NCBI GenBank assembly: GCA_022661535.1
Contig: JAKULF010000018.1
Location: forward strand, 434,001-498,000
Reading direction: 5' to 3'
Origin: Eutypa lata
Lineage: Eukaryota; Ascomycota; Sordariomycetes; Xylariales; Diatrypaceae
Length of the DNA stretch: 64,000 nt
Made by a program: the position numbers and the translations under genes. Of the stretch, positions 1-11,090 are shown one piece after another. Under the pieces are notes generated by a model. It did not search any database. It was not told the DNA's origin and saw nothing but the letters and a program-made list of their open reading frames with translations. Position 1 is the first letter of the stretch, and every line of letters begins with the position of its first letter.

Positions 1-1
1 G

Positions 2-106
2 CTGGCTAGACCGGGTGTCGGCGGTTCGAGAAGAGCTGGTGGTGGTGGTAGTGGTGGTGGTGCGAGAGGTTCTGGGAGACGTGCTACTGCTGCTGCTGGG
101 GCTTGA
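2..106 (+). CDS. 3' end of a Gly/Arg-rich protein gene (partial)
   Basis: The open frame enters from the left edge and ends at TGA 104-106. The visible 34 residues are almost entirely Gly, Arg, Ala and Ser, with short GGGGS- and RG-type runs. That composition is typical of disordered or RNA-binding C-terminal tails. No domain is visible, so the function cannot be named. The reading could also be chance in low-complexity DNA, because only the tail is inside the window. Confidence 0.35.
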   Translation: MARPGVGGSRRAGGGGSGGGARGSGRRATAAAGA

Positions 107-1819
107 TGTATCGAATGAGGCAGACTGCATGAAGGAATGGATGGATATGACTTGTAATGATTCGTGATGGTGACGGGGCAGGACTGATGACGAGGAGAAT
201 AGATGGTTGTGCTGTGCTGCGCTGTACTGAATGAAGGATGATCAGGTGCTGATGAAACGTCCCGAACGAAGGAGGTTGTTGGTATGAGCATAAACACGAG
301 CACGAGCACGGACACCATGAATTAATGTCCATTTTGTCTGCTGGTCAATGGAGTTGAGGTTATTTGTTCCAAGTATAGCTCGGGTTCGGATACAATGCAA
401 TACAATGCAGTACTACATTACTACTGTGACCATTTCGATAGACTGGGGGGTTTTCAGTGCATTAAAGTATATATAATTATAGTTATTGTGAGAGAGACTC
501 GAGCATGCGTTATATGCCCTTATGCGCTCCCTAACAAGGGAGAACTCTAGTCAGCGGGATTATTCGTGATTTGATCACGGACTTATAGATAATAACCCTT
601 GTTGATCCTTGATGCGACGGCTTGTATGGGATGGTGCGCATCTACCAAGTATAAGCCCATGATAAGGTGAATATGCTAGATTAGGGAATACATTGAATTT
701 GCAAAGAGGCCCTATGTTGCAGATCTTATTTTGAGTCCGAATAGTATAAATGGTTAGTTAGTCTTGAGGCATATATGTATGTATCTATCATGCCAACCAC
801 TCTCGGATATCTAGGCCGTTTCTATAGTGATATCCCACCACCTTATCGTGACCTAGTCCCTAGGCATCCATCCTATCCCTAATGCTATAGCTACCTACTA
901 TCTATCTGCATATCGCACATAGATAGAACCCAATTTCAACAGATCCTATTGTCCTGTTACGTGTCGTAACAAGTCTTTCACTGAAAATGTCTTCCGTAAA
1001 TACGTTAGAACAGTCCTTGGGTCAACGTGGAAATCGACTAGCCTTTGACTTATTCTGCTCAGAATAAAACAGACTCCCATGATATTTCCGGAGTGGGTGG
1101 TGGATATGTACCAGACTAGGGAGTGTCAATGGTTAGGGAGATATAATATATTTCTGTAATATGTACCGATAAAACTGGTGCATGCACGAGTTTATTGGGA
1201 AAATAAACCAAACGCGAGATTATAGTACAGGATCAAAATTACATGTTGTAAAGTAAAGAAGTTTGTGGCGTCTTGAGGTGACATGTCTAATCACGTGACA
1301 CCCCTGGTACGTACCATATTGACTTCATATCAATGTCGGTCACGATACGGATGTTCTATCAGCCTACTTACTGCAGAGGCAAAAATAGATAGGCGTTAGG
1401 ACATTGTTTGATCTATCGTATCGTATTTTCGGTTCTACAAGGTGTTGGTCGAGGGTCATGGAATGCCTGTACCACATAATGCATTCCAATGCTGAGTTTG
1501 TCACGAGTTCAGACCTACCTACTGTACGAAGAACAAATAATGCGAGATATATTCAAGCAGAGACTCTACGTAGCAGTGCATCTTTAAAGCAGCTATCAAG
1601 GCAGTTAAACAGAACCTCTAAGTACGGTGTGAAAAAGAAAGGGGGGAGTTAATTAGCAAATTGTGTTAAAAGAAATGGCAAAAAAATATCCTCAGTCCCT
1701 CAGTGTTGTACCACCCACACGCATATCTGGCAATGAGCCGAAGCCCGACGTTAACGTATTAACATATTCCTGGAAGGTTGGCATGGACGTGGTACCTCAG
1801 CCCGGTCAAAGACCGGGTA
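107..1819. other. intergenic, no supported gene
   Basis: About 1.7 kb of AT-leaning DNA. The short open frames here lack splice-consistent extensions and recognisable motifs. A 7-bp stem/3-nt loop palindrome lies at 1801-1817, and an A7 tract lies near 1680. Both are just beyond the minus-strand tRNA-like unit and may belong to it. Confidence 0.5.
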
Positions 1820-1900
1820 GCGCACACACAGGAATCGAACCTGGAGCGTTTGGTAAATAATGTTTCAAGCAAAGACATTAACCACTAGACCACCAAGGCC
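1820..1900 (-). tRNA. tRNA-like sequence with intact A and B boxes (degenerate tRNA or SINE head)
   Basis: Read on the minus strand, this 81-nt stretch has a perfect internal Pol III A box (TGGTCTAGTGG, plus-strand 1882-1892) and a perfect B box (GGTTCGATTCC, 1831-1841). Spacing is close to that of a tRNA with an extended variable arm. The T stem pairs at four of five positions. The anticodon stem has a C-A mismatch, with GCT (Ser) the most natural anticodon. The 5' GGCCTTG cannot pair with the 3' GTGTGCGC to form an acceptor stem, so a functional tRNA is unlikely. A T7 run on the minus strand about 140 nt downstream would give a transcript of about 220 nt, which suits a tRNA-derived SINE. 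Confidence 0.4.
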
Positions 1901-2156
1901 TTTCTAATTCTTGGAAACATACAACGTTATTGTACTTTATATGGTCAATGCTAAGCATTGACCAATGTCTGTCCATATTGTTAATACCGTCTCCTGGGTA
2001 ATCTATGTAATAATCAATGTATACGATTATTCAACCACCACGGAACTGGCACAACAGGATGCAATTTGATTATCCCGTTCTCAATTTACTGATTCAATCA
2101 GAAATTTCACCCACAAAAAAAGTATTTAACCGTCCAACCTTTTCATCTGTCCAAAC

Positions 2157-2251
2157 ACCACCATCATCATAACCATCACCACCACCGCCGCAACAGCAAC
2201 AGCAACACCAACAACATCAACAACAACAATAACAATAACAACACAACCACA
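2157..2251 (+). repeat. CAC/CAA/CAG trinucleotide-rich 5' leader
   Basis: The stretch is built almost wholly of CAC, CAT, CAG, CAA and AAC triplets and precedes the gene at 2361. It is followed by a probable 5'-UTR intron: donor GTAAGT at 2254 and acceptor TTTTTAG ending at 2347. Such CA-rich leaders are common in fungal 5' UTRs. An in-frame ATG at 2283 lies inside that intron and was not used as the start. Confidence 0.6.
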
Positions 2252-2360
2252 TCGTAAGTCGATTAATCATATATATCAATTAATGAGCAGGTTTCATATT
2301 TGTATAATACTCCTAATCAAGGATTATTCTGATTTTGTGATTTTTAGTGCCCCCGCCGCA

Positions 2361-3163
2361 ATGTCCCAATTCGACGTATACTACAACCAGAAGTTGGGTC
2401 GGCTGGTCTCGCGCGCTGGAATGCGCTACAAGGACAAGAACGATGTCCTGGTCCGCCCCCGCCGTAACGAGATCGTCGTAAAGACGATGAAGGAGGCCAA
2501 GGTCGCCCTGAACAAGAGCGCCGTCGACGCCGAGCTCGCGGGCATCGTCAAGGCCTGCGCGGAAGAGTTCGAGATCTTCACTAATTTTGGGTGTGGGCCC
2601 GAGCATCTCGCCGATTTCCTGGACACGGTCCAGAAGAAGAACGCGGCCAAGTTCCCGTGGGCGGCGAGCCTCAGCGGCTCTACGTTTCTTGAGCTGTTCT
2701 GGCGTCTCATGGAGGCCAGACACGAGTGGACGAAGAGCCCGGCGCCACCTTTCGATTGGGCGCTGCATTCTCCCGTCGCGGCCGAGGTCGACAACTTCCG
2801 TAAGTGGTTTTTTTTTTCTTCGTAGTTATTTTCATCCCTTTGTTGTTTGTTAGCTTCGGTGCACTATCTACAAAAGGGACAATTACTGACTCCATTTTTC
2901 TCACAGTGTCCGTTATGGGCCTCATCCGCAACGACGGTTATGAATGGGTGGAGGCCGAGGTCATGCTCTACGACATGGCCGGCGGCTTCGAGGCCGACGA
3001 GGACGACACGGAGGGCAATCTCATGAAGATGCCCGCCGTCAGAGAGGCCCTCGGTGGGCTCGAGGAGGAGAATACCGCGGTGGAGGGGAAGGGGATGGAG
3101 GAGCAGGAGCAGGAGCAGCAGGAGGACGTCTCCGAGGATGTCGAGATGATGGACGTCTCGTGA
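2361..3163 (+). CDS. conserved-looking hypothetical protein, 231 aa, acidic C terminus
   Basis: Two exons (2361-2799 and 2907-3163) join in phase across a 107-nt intron with donor GTAAGT and acceptor CACAG. ATG 2361 follows a UTR intron and opens a GC-rich, codon-biased frame starting MSQFDVYYNQKLGRL. The N-terminal 170 residues are a compact alpha/beta-looking sequence rich in Trp and Phe (FPWAASLSGSTFLELFWRLMEA). The end is a Glu/Asp/Gln-rich tail with EEQEQEQQEDVSEDVEMM. No signal peptide or membrane segment is seen, and I do not recognise a family. The stop is followed directly by a strongly acidic stretch in another frame, listed separately. A missed intron or frameshift at the 3' end is therefore possible. 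Confidence 0.75.
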
Positions 3164-3192
3164 GAGGGGACGTTCCGTCATCTCGCTCCTCG

Positions 3193-3297
3193 GAGGACGA
3201 GGAGTACGAGGATGACGACGACGACGATGATGATGATGATGATGCCGAAGATGAGAACGAAGACGAAGAAGACGACGATGAGACCGGCGTGTCTTGA
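3193..3297 (+). repeat. Asp/Glu-codon low-complexity tract after the stop codon
   Basis: A run of GAC/GAT/GAG codons begins 30 nt after the TGA of the preceding gene. Read in the +1-type frame that also runs under the end of that gene, it gives DEEYEDD followed by a run of Asp, and ends at TGA 3295-3297. It could be 3' UTR microsatellite, or an alternative acidic C terminus reached by splicing or frameshift. Confidence 0.55.
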
Positions 3298-4360
3298 TTT
3301 TTTCTGTCTTTTCTTGCTTGCTTGGTTGTTCGTTTGTCTGTTTTGTGCTTTTGTGCTTTTGGGATGAGGGGAGGGAGGGGGTGGAGTTACGGAAGGGAAA
3401 ATACCAGATGATTTCGAACCCCACACACGTGTCTAAGTGTTTGCTTCCTCGTGACGATCTAATGCACTCAATGCTAACGTGATATATGTATTGTACTCGC
3501 GGACTTCATTTTGTCTCTATTTATATGGCTAAGTCTTTACGCTAACTCTTACAGTCTTTTCTTTCCTATCGAAACCACGCATATTCATTGCCCGGATTCA
3601 CTTCACACTGTTCCTGAATATCTAAACTACTTGCTAATCACAACTACTCGATTTTAGGATTGGCAATAGAGATATGGCCATGACAATCTTCGGAGCTACG
3701 GAATACAAAACACACCTGAAAGGCTAGCTAAGAGAAAAGGGAACATGACCCTGCAAATATTGGTATTGACTTGTATATTTACCCGTAGCTATATCTCCGA
3801 GAGCCTATCCATACGGGCGTGATAGTCTAGGTATTTGGTAGATAACCAGGCATTGAAGGAGAATGATATACCGCGTTTACTGAGAGGCTGGTCCTTGACG
3901 ACTCGAGAATGTAATCAAACATGGATGTGAATGTGCCGATACTGGCACTGGTACTTTGATTAGACTTCCCATCGATTCGAAAATGCCAATATTGAATACA
4001 AATCACAATAGGTAGGAATAAAAGGTCTGCAGATGAGTGTATGTAGCTTGTATCACCCAACCAACATACAAGTACCTAAGCGTATTCAATAGCGACAAGC
4101 GGCCCAAGGTATGGATGTCATCCTATTGTTATATTGTTTGCCCTTCTGTAATTGACACGCTCGGTTTCTGAGACATTCACTTCGACTCTATCCATGAACT
4201 CCTTACTATTTAAGCGACCTGCTGGCCTTCCTTCGACTTATAACCTTCTTCTCTTCCACCCAGAGAAATCCACCAAACCTATCTATCTCTCTGATACCCT
4301 CAGTACTCAAGGACAAAACAGACAACTTAGAACATCAGTCCTCAACCCCCAATCAACAAG
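3298..4360. other. intergenic, no gene seen
   Basis: This contains the 3' flank of the 231-aa gene and the promoter of the secreted-protein gene at 4361. A TATA-like TATTTAAG lies near 4206, about 150 nt upstream of that ATG. The CA/AC-rich leader just before the ATG is typical of fungal 5' UTRs. Nothing else is recognisable. Confidence 0.45.
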
Positions 4361-5057
4361 ATGTACATCACCAAGTTCGTCCTCGCCGTCTCGGCCACCT
4401 TCGCCCTCACAGCGACAGCCCTCCCCGCTCAGTCCAACGATGGGGTCGTCGACTCTAGATCCGAGCCCAGCCTCTACATCGCACCGGGCTTCATCGCCGA
4501 CCCCGACGCAGCGGAGCCCGTGGCTCATCATCATCTGCAATCGCGGTTCGACAAGCCGTTCATGGGAGCCCACCAGATGGAGTTCATGTGCGAAGGAGGA
4601 TCGCTGGGCAAGGGTTCGACCTACCGCGCCAAGGCGTCCGACTGCGAGACGGCGCTCGAGAAGCTGGTCGGGATGAACGGGCACTGGGACTGCACCGGAT
4701 GGACCGACGGTCAGAACCTGCGCTACTTCGTCCTCTTTGAGTATGGCACTTGCAAGGCCTACGTTATGGCGGACGCGGATAAGATGATCAGGTGGGTTTT
4801 TTCCCCTTTTCTTTTTTTTCGTTCATTTCATCTACCTATTCAGACCCTACGTACTGGTAGAATATGTGCACGAGAAGGATATGGTTGGCTAACGATGAAT
4901 ACTCCTGGTTTCTAGCATCGGCAATGGAGACGTCTTCGCGTGGATCACTGGAGCACTCCAGTTCAAGCATGAGGAGAACGGCGAGACCTGGGTGAGCGGG
5001 AAAGGCAACTCGCCTTGTTCCAGTGGCGGCGTCAAGTTTTCTGTCAGTGGAAGTTAG
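4361..5057 (+). CDS. secreted Ecp2/Hce2-like cysteine-containing protein, 190 aa
   Basis: Two exons (4361-4791 and 4916-5057) join in phase (AG|C) over a 124-nt intron. Residues 1-20 form a clear signal peptide (basic start, then VLAVSATFALTATALPA). The mature part has the layout of the fungal Ecp2/Hce2 secreted family: an early Cys, YRAKASDCETALEKL, a Trp-rich turn, YGTCKAYV, IGNGDV with a following amphipathic helix, then SGKGNSPCSSGG and a terminal KFSV strand. Members act in the apoplast and include plant-necrosis-linked effectors. Whether this one is an effector, an antimicrobial or a self-recognition protein cannot be read from sequence. Family assignment rests on motif order, not an alignment. 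A second gene of the same layout lies at 39296. Confidence 0.75.
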
Positions 5058-6400
5058 AGGGCGGGAATTATTAAATGGCTTGGTTGCTTGTGCAAGGTTT
5101 TCGGCGCTTAGGTGCTCAGGTTCAGGTACACAGGAAGATCCGTGTGGGATGGCACAGCTCCGTAGCATCAAGATAGACACTATGGTGTTATCGTGGATTA
5201 TACCTCTCAGATAAAGTGTCCTAACGACCAACCTAAGAAAGAAGATATCAATCTGATAGTCGCTTTGCTATTTTAATTGTGAAATGCTAAAATCCTGCCG
5301 CTAGCTAATGTCTATCTAGCCACTAAGACTCGTCTAAATGAAAGCTGACCTCGCTTATATCCCCTATGGAGGTTTAGATTACTTACATAAGGCATGTATA
5401 TCATCATGGGAACAAGATGAACGCCTTAAAGCGACCTCCGTATGTTCATGGTAGATACATCGGACGTTCGTACTATTTATCCTTGATATTGTAAACAAGG
5501 TCCGTCATCATGTAGAGTACGTTATAGATTCTTGCCTTCCCTAATCCAATATATTCAACTTGTCGCATATATTCGTAAGTTCGCCGCCAACCACACAAAT
5601 TCGCCACAACATTCCAAGATTTTGAAGAGCTGGGGGTATTGGCCAGCGGCGACTCCGCCACAACTGTAAAGTCAGCGGTACATTCACCCAAGCAATTTGA
5701 CATGGCAATCTACACTTCTGTCCCGTGAGCAACACATAACAAATCCTTTACGAACTAATTAGAGTCTATTAGAAATCAAAACCAAAGTATCTCCTCCCAG
5801 AATAGCTTCGCTGATAATATATTATAACAGGTAGTTGTTTATAATTATTATTGGTTGGCTCGACACCCTTAAGCTATTTTTATATTCAACGGCATCGATA
5901 TGTGTAATGACGTATCACCCTAAGCGGCTGGGCAACCCTAACCTATCAGTATATGATCAGCGTTTTGCAAGGCTAAGTAGACAGGGGAGCCCAACCCCAT
6001 GCTGCCCGTGTAAGCCAATGGCTGCAGAGACACAGCTTGACACATATGCAGGGTCCTTTTTCTGCGTCAATCAGGAAGGGGTTCCCATCGTGGCACTATA
6101 ATCTAACCTTCTTCTAGAAATGACCTCCGAATACCGTAAATTGTTGGATGTTATATATGTATGATACCTAATGGAACCCCGTGCTTCAACATGGAGTCAG
6201 AGATGATTTCACCTGATGACATGGATGGTTGAAAAAGCCTTCCGATAAGGTTCTTACAGCCCCAACAGTTTTACGTCAGTCAGTCAGTTCCCTTTCGTTC
6301 TTTGCATTTAAAAAAACCCATCCTCGTTCACTGCCTTCTTAGAGCTTTTAGCATCCTAATTCTATGGATACGCCTTATTCCTTCACGATACCTGCTTAAC
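5058..6400. other. intergenic, no supported gene
   Basis: About 1.3 kb of AT-rich DNA with only short unsupported open frames on both strands. The segment 6240-6400 is the probable 5' region of the membrane-protein gene. An open frame upstream of ATG 6401 starts only at non-ATG codons. Confidence 0.45.
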
Positions 6401-8338
6401 ATGGTTTCGAAACTAGAAAGCCTAATTGCCAGCGGCTCCCTGCTGAATACGGCTTCGGAACTGAGAAGTTTAGTCACCAACGGCTCCCTGTTTAACACTG
6501 TCCACAATGGGTATCCTCTTTATCCGCAGGGCGCCGAGAGTCCAGGAGCCGAGTTCACGATCTTTCCGAACGACACGACAGTACTGAGTTTCAATTCTTC
6601 GGGCCTCGTCCTAGACTTAGCTCTCCCGATTTTCACCCAGATCCTCGACGCGGATCGAGAACTCTTTCCCATCTCGTGCACCTATGCGCTAAGTGGACAA
6701 TACGACCATCTGCCTCGAGTGTTGTTCTATGTCTTAATCGTGTTCGCCTTTCTATTCCGGCATCGCACCACCATCGCTAAAGCTGCCCTTGGTGTTGTGA
6801 TGTCCTACTCAGCGACCGCCTGTATCCATCTCTTCGTACTGATGGGCTTTTACAGGTTTGGCCTCCCGGACACCATTGGTCACGACGTGGAAGATGCCAC
6901 AGCATACGGGGATGTCGACATCTTCGGGATTGCCCCTGTCGTTACCGTCTCAGCTATCGTGCTGATACCCATCCTCACGTGGTCCGAATCGTTCAAAGGG
7001 AACCGCGGCAAGGCCATTATAGTGTATTGGTCTATCCTCATCTTTGTGTGTTTGGCCGTAATCTGCTACTACGCCATCACGTTCGGGGAAGGCTGGTACT
7101 TCAATAGGATACAATCAGTCGCATCCTGCAAGAAGGACTGTCCGCGGCCTGGCAGTCTAGAAACTGTTGGTTTCCCTCTCTGGAACATCGATGACTATAA
7201 CTCCGACGACTGCGATTGCGTTGACTTCTGCGGGCTGATCAGCCCCGAGGCTCCTCTCCGCGAAAAACAGGGGATGGTGCCTATACTATACTACGGACCT
7301 GCCCTGAAACATTACTGCGACGGCAACGACTCGTTATGTCTCGGACAATCCGACAGTGCCCACAACCTCCTCCTAGGGGTCATCTCTCTCTGGTTCTTCT
7401 CTCTGTTCCTGGGGCTTGTGGCATTCCTCGGTGTGAATTCTAGCTCCGAGTCAGTACGCAACATGATTTTCCGCCTTACGAACGCGACGTTTCGAGATGT
7501 GATCACGGCTATATTTAAAGGTAGTCGACAACAGACTATACTGAAGAAGATGAGACTGCAGAACCCACATGATCCTCACACATTCTACCGTCGTCTTCGC
7601 AGGCTGTTCGCCAAATCAGTTGCAACGCTATACTACGGGCTAGCATTCGTGGGCCTATTGTTCTCTCCAGTGCTCTTCGTCGTGTCCATCACAGCTGTCG
7701 AGTTATTCATAGGGTCTCTTCCCACCAGCGAGCGATCAGACGCCATCGGCTCGTGGGCTCCATGGGTGGCTGCGATGATGGTCCTCCTGTCATCCGCGAT
7801 CATGCACTTAAACGGGATCGTCATTGAACATGTTTCAACGGCCTATAGAAAGATCCGCCGGTTTGTCCAGTACGATTCCGAAGAGAGGAGACATTTGGAC
7901 ATCACCGACGAGCGACAGCCTCATGTCGAGCCCTTCATCGACGAGTCTATCGCGCATACGGGATATGTGATAATGTACACCTGGTGGTACTTGGCTATTC
8001 GAGCAAAGGCGTTTATAGAATGGTGGAAGGATCCCGAAAAGTATTCTACGAGCGAGTACCGTAGCCATGGAGTATTAGAAGGGTAAGCCTGATATAGTAC
8101 ACTGGTAATTTTCATAATTTCTTGGCTAACAAGTTACAGAACGAAGCACATCGACTCATTTTATGGGGTTGCAGTACAGCCCAAACCGGTTTGCTCATGT
8201 AGGAAGTGCAAGAAACTAGAAATATCAGAGGAGCAGCGTCATTCCGAGATACTTAAGGAAGAGGGATCGAGGTATACTCAATTGTCATTGTCTGAGACAC
8301 AAAACAATGACTCTCGTCACACAAGAGGGTATCATTAA
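6401..8338 (+). CDS. multipass membrane protein of unknown function, 626 aa
   Basis: Exon 1 (6401-8082) joins exon 2 (8140-8338) in phase (GG|A) across a 57-nt intron with donor GTAAGC and acceptor TTACAG. ATG 6401 is the first ATG of the long frame. The N terminus carries two near-identical 16-residue repeats (SKLESLIASGSLLNTA and SELRSLVTNGSLFNTV). At least seven hydrophobic segments follow, for example VLFYVLIVFAFLF, VVTVSAIVLIPIL, SILIFVCLAVICYYAI and LLLGVISLWFFSLFLGLVAF. A Cys-rich extracellular-looking loop (CKKDCPRPG, DDCDCVDFCG) lies between helices. The C terminus is cytosolic-looking, with a CSCRKCKK patch and a Ser/Thr-rich end. It resembles lineage-specific fungal membrane proteins, and no transporter motif is recognised. 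Confidence 0.8.
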
Positions 8339-9014
8339 GTGTATAGGGTCATGTGAGTTTGACTCAATCGGAGAATATGAACTTCTCAGTTTAAGGCGCA
8401 TGGTGTCGCGGCTCTTTGGATGAGACAGGTCGAGTTGACTATAACTATGCCATAGCTAGTGATTATAAGGGGGTTAATATCAGCGCTAGCTAACTTTAGT
8501 GTTGAAGCTACTATCGCTTTAAAGGGCTGAAGGGGTAGGGTAGGCATTTTGCACCTTCAAGTCGATTAGGTAGTATATGTATCTCCTCAGATGTGAAGGG
8601 TTTGGCGATATGTACAAGGAATCACCATGTATAGCGTGGATACGGATACGTCTAGTATGGTCTGCGTAGGTAGTAGAATCCTTGTCATCTCCCTAACTGG
8701 ACCACTGGACTATATTGTGTGACATCGTGTCCGATAGCTTAATTGCTAATCGTTAAGTCCGGGCTTATGTCCGTTGGCGGCTGGTGAACGGGGTAGAAAC
8801 TATCCGGAGGTTCACTATAATTACCTCCACCATGGTTATCGAGCATCATATCAAGATGATCTCCAAGCTCCGCCGAGACCATTTCCTAGTCAGCGCCTGG
8901 ATATCTCGGGAAAAACGCCATTCCTCTCAACCGTCCCAGGCTCACTGAATTTTCATCAACAGCGTTAGACTAAAGCAGCATATTTTTATTGTCCCTTCGT
9001 TTCAAAGCCGAAAT
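8339..9014. other. intergenic, no gene seen
   Basis: The 3' flank of the membrane-protein gene and the promoter of the hydrolase gene. No convincing coding or repeat signal was found. Confidence 0.45.
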
Positions 9015-9987
9015 ATGTCTTGTCCCGATTGCTTCCGAGGCGCAGTGCATGATGGCAAGCCCACTGGCACTCTGACTAGACTGCATGGTTTCGATGTCTA
9101 TGTAGCTGAGCCAGCGAGTGGGCAGTCGCCAAAGGGTATCATTGTCCTTATTTCGGATGCGTTCGGTTGGGACTTCGTTAACATTCGATTGATGGCGGAT
9201 AACTTCGCCCGTAAGAAGGATTATCGCGTATATGTGCCCGATTTCATGAATGGTGAGTTCATCAATGCATGCTATATAAAGCACTAACACATTAAGCACA
9301 GACTCAATGCTCACATCAGATATAGGCAAGTCGGCACCGCTATATATAATTGAGAAGATGAAGGCTTTAGAGGGTAAAACATGGTGGGATACCTTCGCAA
9401 AACCGTATGATAACCCCCTAATCCTCATTTTTGCGCTGTCCTGGAACTTGCGGTTGACCTTTCAAAGAATTCACGGGTTCTGGCTGTTCTACGGCCTGAT
9501 CACCTGGCTCATCCCCAACCGCGTCTCGAGGAGGTTCCCGGCGGTGAAGGCGTTCTTCGAAGCCGTGCGTCGCAACGAGGGCGCTCACCTCCCCATCGGC
9601 ACAGCCGGCTATTGCTGGGGTGGACACCACGTGGTGAATCTGGCCTCGGGCTACAAGGCCGACGGCAAGCCCCTGGTGGACGCCGCCTTCGCGGCTCACC
9701 CCAGCATGCTGACGTTCTACGACGACATCGAGAAGATCCGCATCCCGACCAGCTTCGCGGTCCCTACTACGGATAACCAGATGTCGCTGGAGCAGGCGGA
9801 GGGCACGCGGAAGATCATCGAGGCCAAACCAGAGGGCCAGAAGGGCGAGATGAGGATCTATGAGGGCTATACGCATGGCTTCGCTACTCGTCTTGATCTC
9901 GGGAAGTCGGATCCGGAAGGGCCCGAGGAAGCTGAGGACCAGGCCTTGGCGTGGTTTGAAAAGCATTTCGAGGGTGTTGCTTATTGA
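9015..9987 (+). CDS. dienelactone hydrolase family protein, 307 aa
   Basis: Exons 9015-9252 and 9302-9987 join in phase (G|AC) over a 49-nt intron. The protein has the alpha/beta-hydrolase layout of fungal dienelactone-hydrolase-like enzymes. It shows an N-terminal CPDCFRGAVHDG, a first strand leading to LISDAFGWDFVN, a nucleophile elbow GYCWGG (Cys about residue 184), an acid loop PTTDNQ (Asp about 237) and GYTHGF (His about 271). This gives a complete Cys-Asp-His triad. Bacterial relatives open dienelactones in aromatic degradation. The fungal cytosolic homologues are mostly uncharacterised esterase/hydrolases, so the substrate is unknown. A hydrophobic insert around residues 120-150 (LILIFALSWNLRL, FWLFYGLITWLI) is longer than in the bacterial core and may be a lid. 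Confidence 0.88.
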
Positions 9988-11090
9988 TCGTGGCATGTTG
10001 ATGTGGTATCAGTTGTGCTCCTCAGGGGTTTGCTCTGTTTGGGTTGTCTGACACTTTGCGGGTATGCGAGAGGATATCTCATGGTCGGACTATATATGAG
10101 GGGACACATATCGATATAGTTGAAAAGGGGTAATGTGCCCTGAACGCCGTGAAGACCGTCTCTGAAATCAAACAGCTTACGTTTTTAATGACAGTTCCAG
10201 GATAGTCGTAACATAGGAAACACATATAAAGGACTCAACTGCTCTATGACTGTCCATCTAAAGTGTCGCCAAAAGGGCTAAATGTATGTCAATGGACTGC
10301 CCAAGACATTATTAGGTGGCTGTAAAGAGAGTAGTAGCAGAATTACGTTACAGCGCCCCATCTACCCATACCAGCTTTCCCTGCAGTAAAGGGGATGCCA
10401 TGCAACGCTGCTGACGCTAGCATCATCCATGAAGCCATCAAAGACGCATAACCACGGATGACGTTATTCATAACGTAGTAATTGCAACCCTTGTTCTCTA
10501 GATAATTGCCTGTTCCTATCAAGCCATCGAGACTATACACTCGTATCCCACCAAGGGATATAGATTACGCTAATGCTGCATTGCTGCAAGACAACAAGAT
10601 CATTGGTTCAAAGCATACTAAACCCCTGAGGCGTAGGCGAGGCAGCAGTCCAACCTAAACTACGACGTCGGATAAATAGATTTGATGTCACGCTAATACT
10701 TTGTACTTCGGCAGCAGACAGAATATGACACTCATCTGGTTACTATTGGCAATGATTCTATATATCTCTTCGTATTCAACCCTTCCCTGATGCCAATTGA
10801 GGCAAGTGGAGTTGCCTTCGATGCTACCAAGACAGAAACGTTGACAATTGGCAAATCCATCGAGGCTATAGATATAAATAGGCGAATGCTTCTTGAAGCC
10901 CAAGTGATACTTTATACCTCTTTAAGTTGTCCTCTCCTGCCAAACACGCACAGTTCTATTCAAAGATCCTCTGCCTCAAGCGGAACAACGAACTACCTAA
11001 GCCATCAGGTATACAACTCTTCAGATTCATGCAGAAACTCGCTAACCCCCTTCTAGCTTTGATCAAAAGGAATCAACAACAAAAAGCGCA
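9988..11090. other. intergenic with TATA-like promoter of the next gene
   Basis: About 1.1 kb without a supported gene. A good TATA box (TATAAATA, 10873-10880) lies about 210 nt before the ATG of the cysteine-rich secreted protein and may drive it. Confidence 0.45.

Noticed and set aside
1801..1817. GC-rich 7-bp hairpin considered as a bacterial-type terminator
   Set aside because: The context is nuclear fungal DNA, with no T run immediately after the stem; treated as part of the possible SINE body.
2283..2360. Upstream ATG in frame with the 231-aa gene
   Set aside because: It falls inside a well-formed 5'-UTR intron (2254-2347) and precedes AT-rich, non-coding-like sequence.
6302..6400. 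N-terminal extension of the 626-aa membrane protein
   Set aside because: The frame upstream of 6401 has only a TTG, not an ATG, so the ATG at 6401 was chosen.
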